Source of the DNA: VXRN01 sp963664365
GTDB taxonomy: Bacteria; Chloroflexota; Dehalococcoidia; Lucifugimonadales; UBA1123
Length of the DNA: 64,000 nucleotides
Direction of reading: 5' to 3'
NCBI GenBank assembly: GCA_963664365.1
Contig: OY761144.1
Span: 2,170,001-2,234,000, forward strand
A model generated the notes under the pieces. The model was not told the DNA's origin. It ran no database searches and saw only the letters and a list, made by a program, of their open reading frames with translations. Shown here in pieces: positions 52,052-60,753 of this stretch (its first letter is position 1; each line of letters opens with the position of its first letter). A program made the translations under genes and the position numbers.

Positions 52052-52804
52052 CTACTCGCCGCGCAGCCGGCGCAGTTCCGCTTCGAGTTCCACCGCGCGG
52101 GCCTCTGCCGCTTCCGCCTGTGCCTGCGCCCTTGCGCGAACGGCTCGCTCCAGTTCCAACTCCGACTCCGCCGAATCCGCCCGCGACTTCTCTTCCAGGT
52201 GATTCAGCAGCCATTTCTCCCCTACGGGGTCCCAATACCGCAACTCTCCATCAATCCACCACAGGTCCAGGTTCAGCGCGTCGCTGTGAGACCACACGGA
52301 GCCATCGGCCTCGTACCGCAGCTCGAAACGCCGATACTCGCCGTCCACCAGATACTCTCCCACCAATGGCTCGCCGTAGAAGTCGCCGCCCGTCGCGTCA
52401 TAGCGCCAGTACTCAGGTACGCCAATCTCGGCGTACAGGTCGCGCTTCCTGCCGGTATCCTCTCTGCCCGTGCTGGGCGAGGCAATCTCCAAGACGAAGT
52501 CCGGCGGCTTGCCCACCTCCCAGAGAAGGTAGGTGTTGTTCCGGTAGATAGAAAACGTCTCCAACTCGGACTCGGACAGGTCGAAGACCACGTAGCAGTC
52601 AGGAGATACGGAGCGGCGCGGATCGCCCTCGACGTAGTACAAGAACGTGTTGCCGTTCACGTGGGCGCCCGGAACATTCCCGAAGTGGACTTCCACCGGG
52701 CCGACGACTCTGCGGAAGATTGGCGCTTGGTACTCTCCGTCTGGCAATGGCATATCGTCCGTTTCGGGATAGAAGATTTTGGTTGTGGCGGCTTCCGTGG
52801 TCAT
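52052..52804 (-). CDS. Uma2-family protein (PD-(D/E)XK nuclease fold)
   Basis: A 250-residue second Uma2 protein: Asp in VSPDCYVVFD, Glu in PDFVLEIASPS and Lys in GRKRDLYAEIGVPEYWRYD. The tail from about residue 205 is an Ala/Glu/Arg coiled coil (AQAQAEAAEARAVELEAELR), like the tail of the copy at 15823. The strong site AAGGAG lies six bases before the ATG. The function of the family is unsettled. Confidence 0.85.
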   Translation of the reverse strand: MTTEAATTKIFYPETDDMPLPDGEYQAPIFRRVVGPVEVHFGNVPGAHVNGNTFLYYVEGDPRRSVSPDCYVVFDLSESELETFSIYRNNTYLLWEVGKPPDFVLEIASPSTGREDTGRKRDLYAEIGVPEYWRYDATGGDFYGEPLVGEYLVDGEYRRFELRYEADGSVWSHSDALNLDLWWIDGELRYWDPVGEKWLLNHLEEKSRADSAESELELERAVRARAQAQAEAAEARAVELEAELRRLRGE

Positions 52805-52832
52805 CGCCTTCTCCTTGCTCGGCGCAATTCTA

Positions 52833-53684
52833 TCACAGGCTCCCCTTCAGCTTTCTATGCAACACAGGGAGGTTGTCTCCCAGGCCCTCGAATCCCCGCC
52901 AGCCGCCGAACCGCGGACTCAGCGCATCGACCGTCGACGCGCTCGCTGAGCTTTCGTCCTGGCCGTCCCGGATCGCCGTCTTGATATTGCCGACCATGGC
53001 ATGGATGAAGTCCCGCGCTTCCACCAGGGCCGCGTGGTCTCCGACCGGCCCGTGACCGGACATGAATCGTTCTATCGGCATCTCCACCATCCGGTCGTCG
53101 GTGTCGGGCCACTCATTTGGATAACTGTCCGCAAGAAATGGGATGCCCCCGTCCTGTGCGACATCACCGACGAACGCGATCCCGTCATCGGGCAGGTGGA
53201 TGAACGTATCCCCGCTCGTGTGCGCCTTCCCGAAATACTTCAGGTGAAGTTCCCGACCCCCGAAATACAATCTCATGCCCGTCTCGAACGTGAGATTCGG
53301 CGGCGTGATCGTCACGAGACCGGCCTCCTCCGCCCAGGGGTCGTCGGACGTTACGACCCTCTCCCGCCATTGCGCGTTCCATTCCACGTCCACCATCTCC
53401 AGATAGCAGTTTTCATGACCGATGATCGTCGCCTCGGGAAACTCCTCGTTGCCCCATGAGTGGTCCCAATGCGAGTGTGTATCTACGACGTATTGGACCG
53501 GCTTGCTCGTGACGTGGCGAATATCGTGGATGAGGTCGCGGGCGAAGGACGGGACGCGAAGCGAATCGATCACCAGAACCCCACTGTCGCCGACGATGAA
53601 TCCCGCGTTCGTCAATCCTAGATGCAGGCGGGCGTATACTCCGGTCTCCAGTTCGATCAATTCCGTTCCTGGAGTTGCTGCCAT
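52833..53684 (-). CDS. Metallo-beta-lactamase-fold hydrolase
   Basis: A 283-residue hydrolase with the metal motif THSHWDHSWGNEEF (about 73), a second His in GKAHTSGDTFIHLP, Asp in IAFVGDVAQDGG and a late His in FMSGHGPVGD. This set resembles the SoxH/quinoprotein-relay-like subgroup rather than glyoxalase II. Members hydrolyse esters, thioesters or lactams, and the substrate here is unknown. GGGAGAG precedes the ATG. The Uma2 gene follows 29 bases after the stop on the same strand. Confidence 0.87.
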   Translation of the reverse strand: MAATPGTELIELETGVYARLHLGLTNAGFIVGDSGVLVIDSLRVPSFARDLIHDIRHVTSKPVQYVVDTHSHWDHSWGNEEFPEATIIGHENCYLEMVDVEWNAQWRERVVTSDDPWAEEAGLVTITPPNLTFETGMRLYFGGRELHLKYFGKAHTSGDTFIHLPDDGIAFVGDVAQDGGIPFLADSYPNEWPDTDDRMVEMPIERFMSGHGPVGDHAALVEARDFIHAMVGNIKTAIRDGQDESSASASTVDALSPRFGGWRGFEGLGDNLPVLHRKLKGSL

Positions 53685-53762
53685 GTAAGCTCTCCCTCGA
53701 CTGCTGCCGGACGCTCGGATATAATCTCGGCAAGTCTATCAGCGTGTGACGGGGGACTCAAC

Positions 53763-54355
53763 ATGTCATTGCCTGTGGTTTCGAGCTTGGCCCTGAAAGA
53801 GTGGGCGGTGGCCGTCAAGAGCCTCGGCAGAGGCGATCAGGTCATCGTTCTGAGGAAGGGCGGAATCCACCGCGAAGACCGCGACTTCCGCCTCGTGCAT
53901 CCTCAGTTCCTGCTGTACCCGACTTATGAGCACCAGAGGGTTGAGCTAATCAAGCCGGACGTTCGCCCCGCGCCCTGGAGGAGACTCGCTCCCAGTCGAA
54001 CGGCGCGGGCCTGATCGATTTCCGGTACTTCTGCCAGGTGACGGACAAGTTCGAGCTTCGCGACGAGGCGGCCCTCGACTCTATCTCCCCGTCGCATATC
54101 TGGTCAGACGAGTACGCGCGCAAACGGCTCCACTGGCGACCGAAACAGCCCCTGACCGTCGCCCTGCTGCGCGTACACGAGCTTCGAGAGCCGAAATCGC
54201 TCCCCGTTCTGCCTGAGTACTCCGGCTGCAAATCGTGGGTCGAGCTTGACCGCGACGTTTCGCTGGGACCGACGCGCCCCGTCCTGAGCGATGCGGATTA
54301 CGAGTCGAAGGCGGACGAGGTAAAGTCGCTTCTGAACGCCGCCACGCCGGTCTAG
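53763..54355 (+). pseudogene. DUF1802 protein gene interrupted by a frameshift
   Basis: The first frame from ATG 53763 reads SLALKEWAVAVKSLGRGDQV and HPQFLLYPTYEHQR, then falls out of the family and stops at 54014. The second frame picks up at about 53978 (EETRSQSNGAGLIDFRYFCQ) and runs to 54355 with SHIWSDEYARKRLHWRPK and EYSGCKSWVEL. Joined, they give one normal DUF1802 protein of about 200 residues. A single lost base in the CGCGCCCTGG stretch near 53970-53977 would explain the break. It may be a real mutation or an assembly error. The function of the family is unknown. Confidence 0.8.
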
Positions 54356-54397
54356 CGCGACTTTCCCACTTGCGGACGGCTCCCACTCGATGAACCG

Positions 54398-55378
54398 ATG
54401 AAGTACCGACAGCTTGGCGATACCGACCTCACCGTCTCGGAAATTGGGATGCCGCTCCGCCCGCTGGCAACCGCCGACTACGGCCACGTCACCGAGCAGG
54501 ACACGCTGAACCTTCTCACACGCGCCTTCGACCTCGGCTTCACCTACTTCGACACGGCGGACTCCTACACCGAAGGCTACGGCGAAAGAGTCCTTGCGCG
54601 CGCCCTTCGCCGCAATCGGCACGACATCGTTATCTCCACCAAGGCGGGCTACGACTTCTACCGCCCGGTGATCGACCCCGACGAACGCGGCAAATCCCAG
54701 CGCTGGACTCCGGGGTTCATCCGATACGCCTGCGAGCAGAGCCTGCGCCGCCTCGACACCGACTACATAGACCTCTTCCAGCTTCACCATCCCGGCCCGG
54801 ACGCAATCGAAGACGACGAGCTCTTCGGACTTCTGGACGACCTGGTCCAGGAAGGCAAGATACGCTACTACGGCGTGGCGCTGGACTCCAAGCCGGAGTC
54901 CGAAGAAGCGGGAGAGGGCGCGATCGATCTGCGAGACGTCTCGGCCATCCAATTGGACTTCAACCTGCTCGACCAACAGCCCGCCCGCAGCCTGATCTCC
55001 CGCGCGCAGGGAGCCCGGACGGCAATGATAGCCTACGACCCGTCCGCGAACGGCCTGCTCGAATCGGAAGCGCGCCGCCACTCGCCCGCCGTCGTCGAAG
55101 GAAGTGAAGAATCCGGCGCCCTTCAACAAAAGCTGCTCGGCAGGCGGACCCTCGAAAGCGCCCTCCGCGAGTTCGGCGGCGACGTTGGTACGTGGGCGGT
55201 AAAGTTCGTCTTGGCGTCGCCGGTCGTCGCTGCCACGCTCCCAATAGTGACCACCTACGCCCGTCTGCTGGAGTTGAGCGAGACCGGGGACCTGCCGGAC
55301 GTCCCCAGGGAGTTCGTCGAGCGCGCCTTCGCCGTCTATGACGAAGAGTTGAGCGACGGTCGGGAAGCCGCGAGTTAG
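54398..55378 (+). CDS. Aldo/keto reductase
   Basis: A 326-residue NADPH-dependent oxidoreductase of the TIM-barrel AKR superfamily. It has Asp in YFDTADSYTEGYGE (about 53) with the catalytic Tyr just after, Lys in VISTKAGYD (about 81) and His in LFQLHHPGPD (about 129). The usual final cofactor segment (IPG...) is replaced by ATLPIVTTYARLLELSE, so cofactor binding may differ. The substrate is unknown. Its stop overlaps the end of the convergent EVE-domain gene by four bases. Confidence 0.9.
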   Translation: MKYRQLGDTDLTVSEIGMPLRPLATADYGHVTEQDTLNLLTRAFDLGFTYFDTADSYTEGYGERVLARALRRNRHDIVISTKAGYDFYRPVIDPDERGKSQRWTPGFIRYACEQSLRRLDTDYIDLFQLHHPGPDAIEDDELFGLLDDLVQEGKIRYYGVALDSKPESEEAGEGAIDLRDVSAIQLDFNLLDQQPARSLISRAQGARTAMIAYDPSANGLLESEARRHSPAVVEGSEESGALQQKLLGRRTLESALREFGGDVGTWAVKFVLASPVVAATLPIVTTYARLLELSETGDLPDVPREFVERAFAVYDEELSDGREAAS

Positions 55379-55986
55379 CCTTCGACCTCCGCTTCCAGTT
55401 CCTCCGCGTCACCCTCCGACAGGTCAGCCTCTTCGATCTCAGCAGAAGGCTCTTCCTCAGACACTTGGCGTTCCGGTCTGGGCCGCGCCCTGCCTCTCGG
55501 CATGAGACGCTTCATCTCGCCCTCCACCAGCCTGAAATCCGTCTGCGGCAGCAGGTGCAGGCGGTCGAAGAACGCGAGAGGCCAGTCCTCCGGCACCCAC
55601 CGCTTCAGATACTGGAGCCGCGGAGCAAGCAGCATCGCGTCTATGTAGTCCGGCTCGTCGAGGACTATGTCCGGGGTCAGCTTTATGCGGTAGGTGAACC
55701 GCTCCCCCTTGAACGTCTGCTTGAACACCGGAGAGTCATCCTTGAAGCACGTCGAGCTTATCGTCGCCGTCGCCGGCCACTTCCGAATCCCCTTCACGTA
55801 GAACAGCACCCGGTCTTTCGGGGCCATGCGCTCCGCGCGCTGCCGGTACTTCGGACCCATGCCGAACAGCGTCAAGCCCATCTCCTTGATGATCTCGAAG
55901 TTCTCCGGAGACTCGACGAACATCCAGTAGTTGCGGCCAACGCTCTTTCTATTCTTGCTCTGCTGTCTGTTGCGGTTCTGTGTCAT
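55375..55986 (-). CDS. EVE-domain (PUA-like) protein
   Basis: A 203-residue protein whose first ~150 residues match the EVE fold: YWMFVESPENFEIIKEMG, APKDRVLFYVKGIRKWPA, IKLTPDIVLDE. EVE domains bind modified bases in DNA or RNA and often occur in defence or RNA-processing contexts. The last ~50 residues are highly acidic (EEEPSAEIEEADLSEGDAEE) and probably disordered. The N-terminus is basic and Gln/Asn-rich. It is a single gene with no clear partner. Confidence 0.78.
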   Translation of the reverse strand: MTQNRNRQQSKNRKSVGRNYWMFVESPENFEIIKEMGLTLFGMGPKYRQRAERMAPKDRVLFYVKGIRKWPATATISSTCFKDDSPVFKQTFKGERFTYRIKLTPDIVLDEPDYIDAMLLAPRLQYLKRWVPEDWPLAFFDRLHLLPQTDFRLVEGEMKRLMPRGRARPRPERQVSEEEPSAEIEEADLSEGDAEELEAEVEG

Positions 55987-56035
55987 GCAACCATTCTATC
56001 ACGCATATCAAGACCGAACCGAGTGGGCCGCCTCA

Positions 56036-56533
56036 TCACTCCTCGACCACCACGATCTCGGGCCGCATCTCCCCATCTTCCACCGTCAGCAGCACCATCG
56101 TCGCCGGCACCATGAAAGACTTGTACCCCTGGCCGGGGTTCAGAAACAACACGCCGCCCCGAACCTCGTTGATCGTCTCGTGCAGATGCCCGAAGAGTAT
56201 CGCGTCCACCGGCTCGGGGAAGTCCTCCAGCAAGTCCTCCGGCGGAAACTCCGGCCCTCCCCACGCGGGATGCGTGACTCCCAGCTTTAGACCTTCCACC
56301 TCGATGACCTCAGTGTACGGCAGCGACTCCCTGAGCTCCGGCGGGTCGGAGTTGCCATGCACGATGACCGCCTGCTTTGCCTCCGCCCTCATCCCATCGA
56401 CCACGTCCTGCCGAACGATGTCCCCGCAGTGAACGGCAATGTCCGCCTCGCGCACCGCCTTTCTTATCTCCGGATGCACCTCGTCCCAGCGCCATACGTG
56501 CGTATCTGAGATAATCGCGATGCGAACTGCCAA
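56036..56533 (-). CDS. Metallophosphoesterase, YfcE/MJ0936 type
   Basis: A 165-residue phosphodiesterase with all metal-binding motifs of the family: ISDTHVW, HCGDIV, VHGNSDPPE, THPAWGG and GHLHETINE. Relatives hydrolyse cyclic nucleotides or phosphodiesters. The start is TTG at 56533, giving MAVRIAIISDTH, with an AGGAG site upstream. It is a single gene between the EVE gene and a divergent CoA-transferase gene. Confidence 0.88.
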   Translation of the reverse strand: MAVRIAIISDTHVWRWDEVHPEIRKAVREADIAVHCGDIVRQDVVDGMRAEAKQAVIVHGNSDPPELRESLPYTEVIEVEGLKLGVTHPAWGGPEFPPEDLLEDFPEPVDAILFGHLHETINEVRGGVLFLNPGQGYKSFMVPATMVLLTVEDGEMRPEIVVVEE

Positions 56534-56677
56534 CGGCCCGGCTCCTCATATCTGCGCTTTTTGTATTCGACCCCGATTCTATCATACGCTCCCGCGCAGG
56601 CCGCCATTCGCGAAGACGGAGCCTGTGATACAATTCAGCCGGTCTTTGACAGCGGCTTGCAATTGAGGAGGCGGCCA

Positions 56678-57924
56678 GTGTTCGACAGCGGCGCCGGAGA
56701 GGTCACCGGGCCTCTGAAGGGCATCAGAGTTCTCGACTGGTCCATGTGGCAGTTCGGCCCCATGGCCGGCGTGATGATGGGCGACATGGGCGCCGACGTC
56801 ATCAAGATCGAGGCGCTCGACGGAGACGCGGGCCGCGCCCTCGCCAGGGCATCCTTGCTCGCTCCCGCTCTGCCCGAAGGCCGCAACGCATACTTCGAAG
56901 CCAACAACCGCAACAAGCGAGGCATCGCCGTCAACCTCAAGACCCCGGAGGGTCGCGAGATCGTGTACAAGCTCGTTGAGACGGCGGACGTGTTCATGCA
57001 GAACTTCCGGCACGGCGTCGCCGAGCGGCTGCAAATGGACTACGAGACGCTCCGCGCCATCAACCCGATGCTGGTGTACGGCTCCGCCACCGGCTATGGC
57101 CCGAAGGGTCCCGACGCCGCCCTGCCGTCATTCGACGGATGCGGCCAGGCGCGCAGCGGCCTGATGGTCTCAGCCACTCCCGCGGGATGGGACGAGCCCG
57201 TCCGCGTCTCCCAAGGCATCTCCGATCAGATGGGCGCGATCATGCTATGCCAAGGGGTGATCGCCGCCCTCGTCGCAAGGCACGTGCAGGGCGTCGGCCA
57301 GAAGGTCGAAGCATCGCATCTAAGCTCCAACATGTGGCTCCAGGGCATGGGCATGACCATGAGCCTCTTACTCAACAACCGCGAGTTCGGAGCCTACGAC
57401 CGCAAGTCCACCTGGAACCTGCTCGCCAGCATCTTCAAGTGCAAGGACGGCAAGTGGATTCAACTTCAGCACTTCAGCCCGACCGCTACTGGAAGCCGTT
57501 CATGACCGCGCTCGGCCTCCCGGAGTTGGTGGACGACCCCAGGTTCTCGGAGCGCCGGGCCAGGATCGAGAACAGGGAAGAGCTTGTCGAGATCATGAGC
57601 GAGCGATTCATGGAAAAGACGGCGGCCGAGTGGGACCGCCACTTCCGCGCAACCGGCGACTTCATCTACGCATTGGTCCAAACGGTCAACGATCTTGTGG
57701 ACGACCCCCAGGTCACAGCCAACGACTACATAACGACGTTCGACCACCCCGTCATCGGCCCGGTCAAGATGTGCAACCACCCAAATACCTACAGCGAGAC
57801 CCCGTCCGGCATATTCAAAGGCGCCCCCGACCTCGGCCAGCACACAGAGGAGATTCTCGTCGAAGAACTGGGCTACACTTGGGACGAGGTCACGACCCTT
57901 CAAGACAAGGGCGTGATACTCTAA
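56678..57924 (+). pseudogene. CaiB/BaiF CoA-transferase gene with frameshift
   Basis: A family III CoA-transferase moves CoA between acids. From GTG 56678 (site GAGGAGG) the frame reads GIRVLDWSMWQFGPMAGVMM, GADVIKIEALDGD and ANNRNKRGIAVNLK. It shifts out after WIQLQHF near 57475 and stops at 57505. The second frame resumes at QPDRYWKPFMTALGLP and runs to 57924 (LGYTWDEVTTLQDKGVIL). Adding one C in TTCAGCCC at about 57473-57480 restores a 415-residue protein of normal length. The catalytic Asp region (VFMQNFRHGVAERLQM) is in the first part. It is either a recent mutation or an assembly error. Confidence 0.85.
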
Positions 57925-57945
57925 TTGAGTACGGGATGGCGCCGC

Positions 57946-58191
57946 ATGACACATAAGTACGGAGTGATTCTTTACTGGAGCGATGAGGACGAGGCGTTCA
58001 TCGCCGAGGTCCCCGAATTGGACGGCTGCGCGGCGTACGGTCCCACATACCAAGAAGCGCTGCGCGAGGCGCAGGTCGTCATGGATGAATGGGTCGAGAC
58101 CGCCAAGGATCTCGGCAGGCCCATACCCGAGCCTAAAGGGCGGCTGATGTTCGCATGGGGAGCGGCGCCGGCAACCTTGGTTCACCGCTGA
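57946..58191 (+). CDS. Solitary HicB-family protein
   Basis: An 81-residue HicB-like protein: KYGVILYWSDEDEAFIAEVP, ELDGCAAYGPTYQEAL, then GRPIPEPKGRLMFA. No hicA gene lies beside it, unlike the pair at 23445-23918. Start ATG 57946 gives the usual N-terminus; a TTG at 57925 would add seven residues. It follows the CoA-transferase gene by 21 bases. A 3' piece of this gene is duplicated at 59885-59928. Confidence 0.75.
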   Translation: MTHKYGVILYWSDEDEAFIAEVPELDGCAAYGPTYQEALREAQVVMDEWVETAKDLGRPIPEPKGRLMFAWGAAPATLVHR

Positions 58192-58368
58192 GCCGCAGCC
58201 CAAGTTCGCAACGCCCGTGTAAAGTCTGCTACACTCATTCAACACAGTGAATCGGGGCGTCGAGTATTTCAGATAGCGCAAGGTCGTCAACCCTCTCCCT
58301 TCTTCGTCTCTTCCAGCCCCCTGCGTACCACTGTCCCACACAATCAGACTGAGGTAGTTTCTTTACGC

Positions 58369-59826
58369 ATGTCACCGACACTCCAAATGACCCGCCGACC
58401 CTCAACCGGACGCAGACAACGCCACGAGGTCGTCTGCGCCGACTGTAGGAAGTCAACCACCGTCCCGTTTAGGCCGAGTCCCGACAGGCCCGTGTACTGT
58501 CGCCCATGCTTCGGAAACCGCCGCGACGACCGCGCGGCATCCGACCCTGGACGCTCACGCGACTCAAGCCCGACGGCTGAACGCGCCGCCGCCAATAGCC
58601 ATGTGTTCCCCGGCATCTCGCTGAAGGACGCGACCAGGGCGGCCATTGCCCGTATGGACATATCCGAACCCACCGCGATCCAGGCCAAGTCCATCCCATG
58701 CCTTCTTCAGCGGCGAGACCTGATAGGGCAAGCGCGCACCGGCTCCGGAAAGACGCTCGCTTTCGCGGTACCCATGGTGGACCGTTGCGCCAAGTCCGTC
58801 CGCAAAGTCCAGGCGCTTGTGCTGGTTCCCACTCGGGAACTCGCCATCCAGGTGGCTGGGGTCATTGATGCGCTCGCTTCACCGCATCGGCTGCGGGTGA
58901 CCCTGCTCTATGGCGGACGCTCTTCGAAACCGGAGTGCGCGGCCCTAAAAAGAGGGCCCCAGATCGTCGTCGGTACCCCTGGACGCACCCTCGACCACCT
59001 GCGGCAAGGCGCTCTCGACCTGAGATCCGTGAGATTCCTCGTCCTCGATGAGGCGGACGAGATGCTCGATAGGGGATTCGCCCAAGACGTCGAAGCCATT
59101 CTCAGCGGCACGCCGTCCGAGCGGCAGACAGCGCTCTTCTCAGCCACCATGCCCGACTGGGTGGCAAAGACCGCCAACAACCACCTGCGCGATCCGGTCA
59201 CCCTGGAAGTGGACCCCGATCTCCAGACCCTGCCCTCAGTTCACCACTTCGTTTACTCGATCCGCAAAGATGAAAAGCTGGACGCTCTGCGAACGCTGTT
59301 GGATGAGCGCGATGACGAGCCGGTGATCGTCTTCGGCAGGACCAAGCGCGGCGTCAAGAAACTCGCGAGGCAGCTCGAGTCGCTGGGCTACCCCGTCGGC
59401 GCGCTCCAGGGCAACCTAAGCCAGAACGCCCGCGAGCGCGTCATGAGCGATTTCCGCGCCGGCGACCTGTCCGTCCTCGTAGCCACGAACGTCGCTGCCC
59501 GCGGCCTAGACATACAAGGCATCGACCGCGTCATCAACTACGATCTACCCGACTCAGACCTTCTCTTCACGCATCGCGTCGGCCGGACCGGTCGCATGGG
59601 CCGCGACGGTGAGGCGGTAACTTTCATTACCATCGACGAAGAGAAGAAATGGCGTGAGATCGAGCGGGACTTGGGCCACCGGTTCACCCGAAAACTCTGG
59701 TCTGCGCCCCGTCATCGGCCCGGCCATGATGCGCAGCCCGCCGAACACATACGGCGAGACCCCGTCCGGCATATTCAGAGAAGCCCCCGAACTCGGCCAG
59801 CGCGCCGAAGAGATTACCGTGGGTGA
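58369..59826 (+). CDS. DEAD-box RNA helicase with N-terminal zinc motif and altered C-terminus
   Basis: An ATP-dependent RNA helicase. Cys pairs at 23/26 and 44/47 (CADC, CRPC) form a probable zinc ribbon. The helicase core follows: SEPTAIQAKSIP, ARTGSGKT (about 122), VPTRELAIQV, GTPGRTLDHL, LDEADEML (about 225), SATMPDW, VIVFGRTKRGVKKLA, VATNVAARGLDI and HRVGRTGRMGRDG. The natural sequence appears to end near GHRFTRKLW (about residue 443). The last ~42 residues are an out-of-frame reading of duplicated CoA-transferase DNA, so the original tail was probably lost. The core is complete and may still be active. Confidence 0.88.
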   Translation: MSPTLQMTRRPSTGRRQRHEVVCADCRKSTTVPFRPSPDRPVYCRPCFGNRRDDRAASDPGRSRDSSPTAERAAANSHVFPGISLKDATRAAIARMDISEPTAIQAKSIPCLLQRRDLIGQARTGSGKTLAFAVPMVDRCAKSVRKVQALVLVPTRELAIQVAGVIDALASPHRLRVTLLYGGRSSKPECAALKRGPQIVVGTPGRTLDHLRQGALDLRSVRFLVLDEADEMLDRGFAQDVEAILSGTPSERQTALFSATMPDWVAKTANNHLRDPVTLEVDPDLQTLPSVHHFVYSIRKDEKLDALRTLLDERDDEPVIVFGRTKRGVKKLARQLESLGYPVGALQGNLSQNARERVMSDFRAGDLSVLVATNVAARGLDIQGIDRVINYDLPDSDLLFTHRVGRTGRMGRDGEAVTFITIDEEKKWREIERDLGHRFTRKLWSAPRHRPGHDAQPAEHIRRDPVRHIQRSPRTRPARRRDYRG

Positions 59827-59884
59827 ATTGGGATATACATGGGACGAGGTCGCGACCCTTCAGGACAAGGGTGTGATACTCTAG
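59707..59884 (+). pseudogene. 3' fragment of a second CaiB-type CoA-transferase gene
   Basis: The frame reads RPVIGPAMMRSPPNTYGE and later LGYTWDEVATLQDKGVIL with a stop at 59884. It is closely similar to the last ~58 residues of the CoA-transferase at 57747-57924. It has no start and overlaps the helicase 3' end in another frame. It is a gene fragment left by a duplication or recombination event. Confidence 0.8.
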
Positions 59885-59928
59885 CAGGCCCATACCGGAG
59901 CCTAAAGGGCGGCTGATGTTCGCATAAC
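59885..59928 (+). pseudogene. 3' fragment of hicB
   Basis: The sequence encodes RPIPEPKGRLMFA and a stop, matching the end region of the hicB at 57946-58191 (bases 58117-58158). It follows the CoA-transferase fragment directly, with about 190 bases missing compared with the intact order. Confidence 0.7.
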
Positions 59929-59938
59929 CCGCCCCGCC

Positions 59939-60661
59939 TCAGTCGTCCGACATGAACCCCAGCAAGTTCAGGATGATGATGAACAGGTTCAGCACGTTGA
60001 CGTAAAGGCCGATGCTGCCCATCACCGCGACCTGCGTCGCCGCCCGAACGTCCCCGCTCATCGCCGCCTGCTGAGCCAACTCCTTCATCTGCTTCGTCTC
60101 CCACACGGTCAGCAAAAGGAACAGCGGAAGCAGGATGATGTTGATCAGCAGGAACAGGCCGCTCGACTGTATCAGAATCACGTTGATGAGGCTGATGACG
60201 ATGACCCCGACTATCCCGATTATGAGCATTGGGCCGAGTTTGGAGAGATCTCGCTTAGTCGTCATGCCTATTGCGCTCATTGCGACGAACGACCCTCCGG
60301 TCAGCAGGAATGCGACCCCTATGGTATCCCCCGTGTAAGTCGATAGGATGGGCGAAAGGTACAGGCCCGCCAGTCCGGTGAAGCTGAAGTATAGGACGGT
60401 CGCCAGGCCGATGTTTCCTCTGGCCGCCGCCGCGCTGGCCCCGAAGATGACGCCCATCAGCGCGCCGAACATCATAAGCATCCCGACCCAGCCGAAGCCG
60501 AATATGATGTCGCCAACGCCGATCCGGTCGCCAACCCAGATCGTGGCGGCCGTGACGATCACCCCCAGCGCCACCAGCCCGTACATCCGCGCCATGGCGT
60601 CCGTGTAGATTGCGCTTGCCCGGTCTCGCCCGAAAGGTATACTGTACTCTCTGGTGGACAT
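59939..60661 (-). CDS. Bax inhibitor-1/YccA-family membrane protein
   Basis: A 240-residue protein with seven membrane segments of the BI-1 family, whose bacterial members can act as pH-dependent calcium leak channels. It opens ARMYGLVALGVIVTAATIWV, has LATVLYFSFTGLAGLYLSPI and SFVAMSAIGMTTKRDLSKLG in the middle, and ends LYVNVLNLFIIILNLLGF with acidic residues, where the family has its pore-closing aspartates. Start MSTREYSIPFG (60661) is my choice; ATG 60688 would add nine residues. Confidence 0.87.
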   Translation of the reverse strand: MSTREYSIPFGRDRASAIYTDAMARMYGLVALGVIVTAATIWVGDRIGVGDIIFGFGWVGMLMMFGALMGVIFGASAAAARGNIGLATVLYFSFTGLAGLYLSPILSTYTGDTIGVAFLLTGGSFVAMSAIGMTTKRDLSKLGPMLIIGIVGVIVISLINVILIQSSGLFLLINIILLPLFLLLTVWETKQMKELAQQAAMSGDVRAATQVAVMGSIGLYVNVLNLFIIILNLLGFMSDD

Positions 60662-60753
60662 CTCTGCGCCTATCCTCCTGTTGCTCATTTCTCCTAATAA
60701 CAGTGTACACCACCTGACCGCCCGACGCACAAACGCCGATAGAGCACGAAGAA

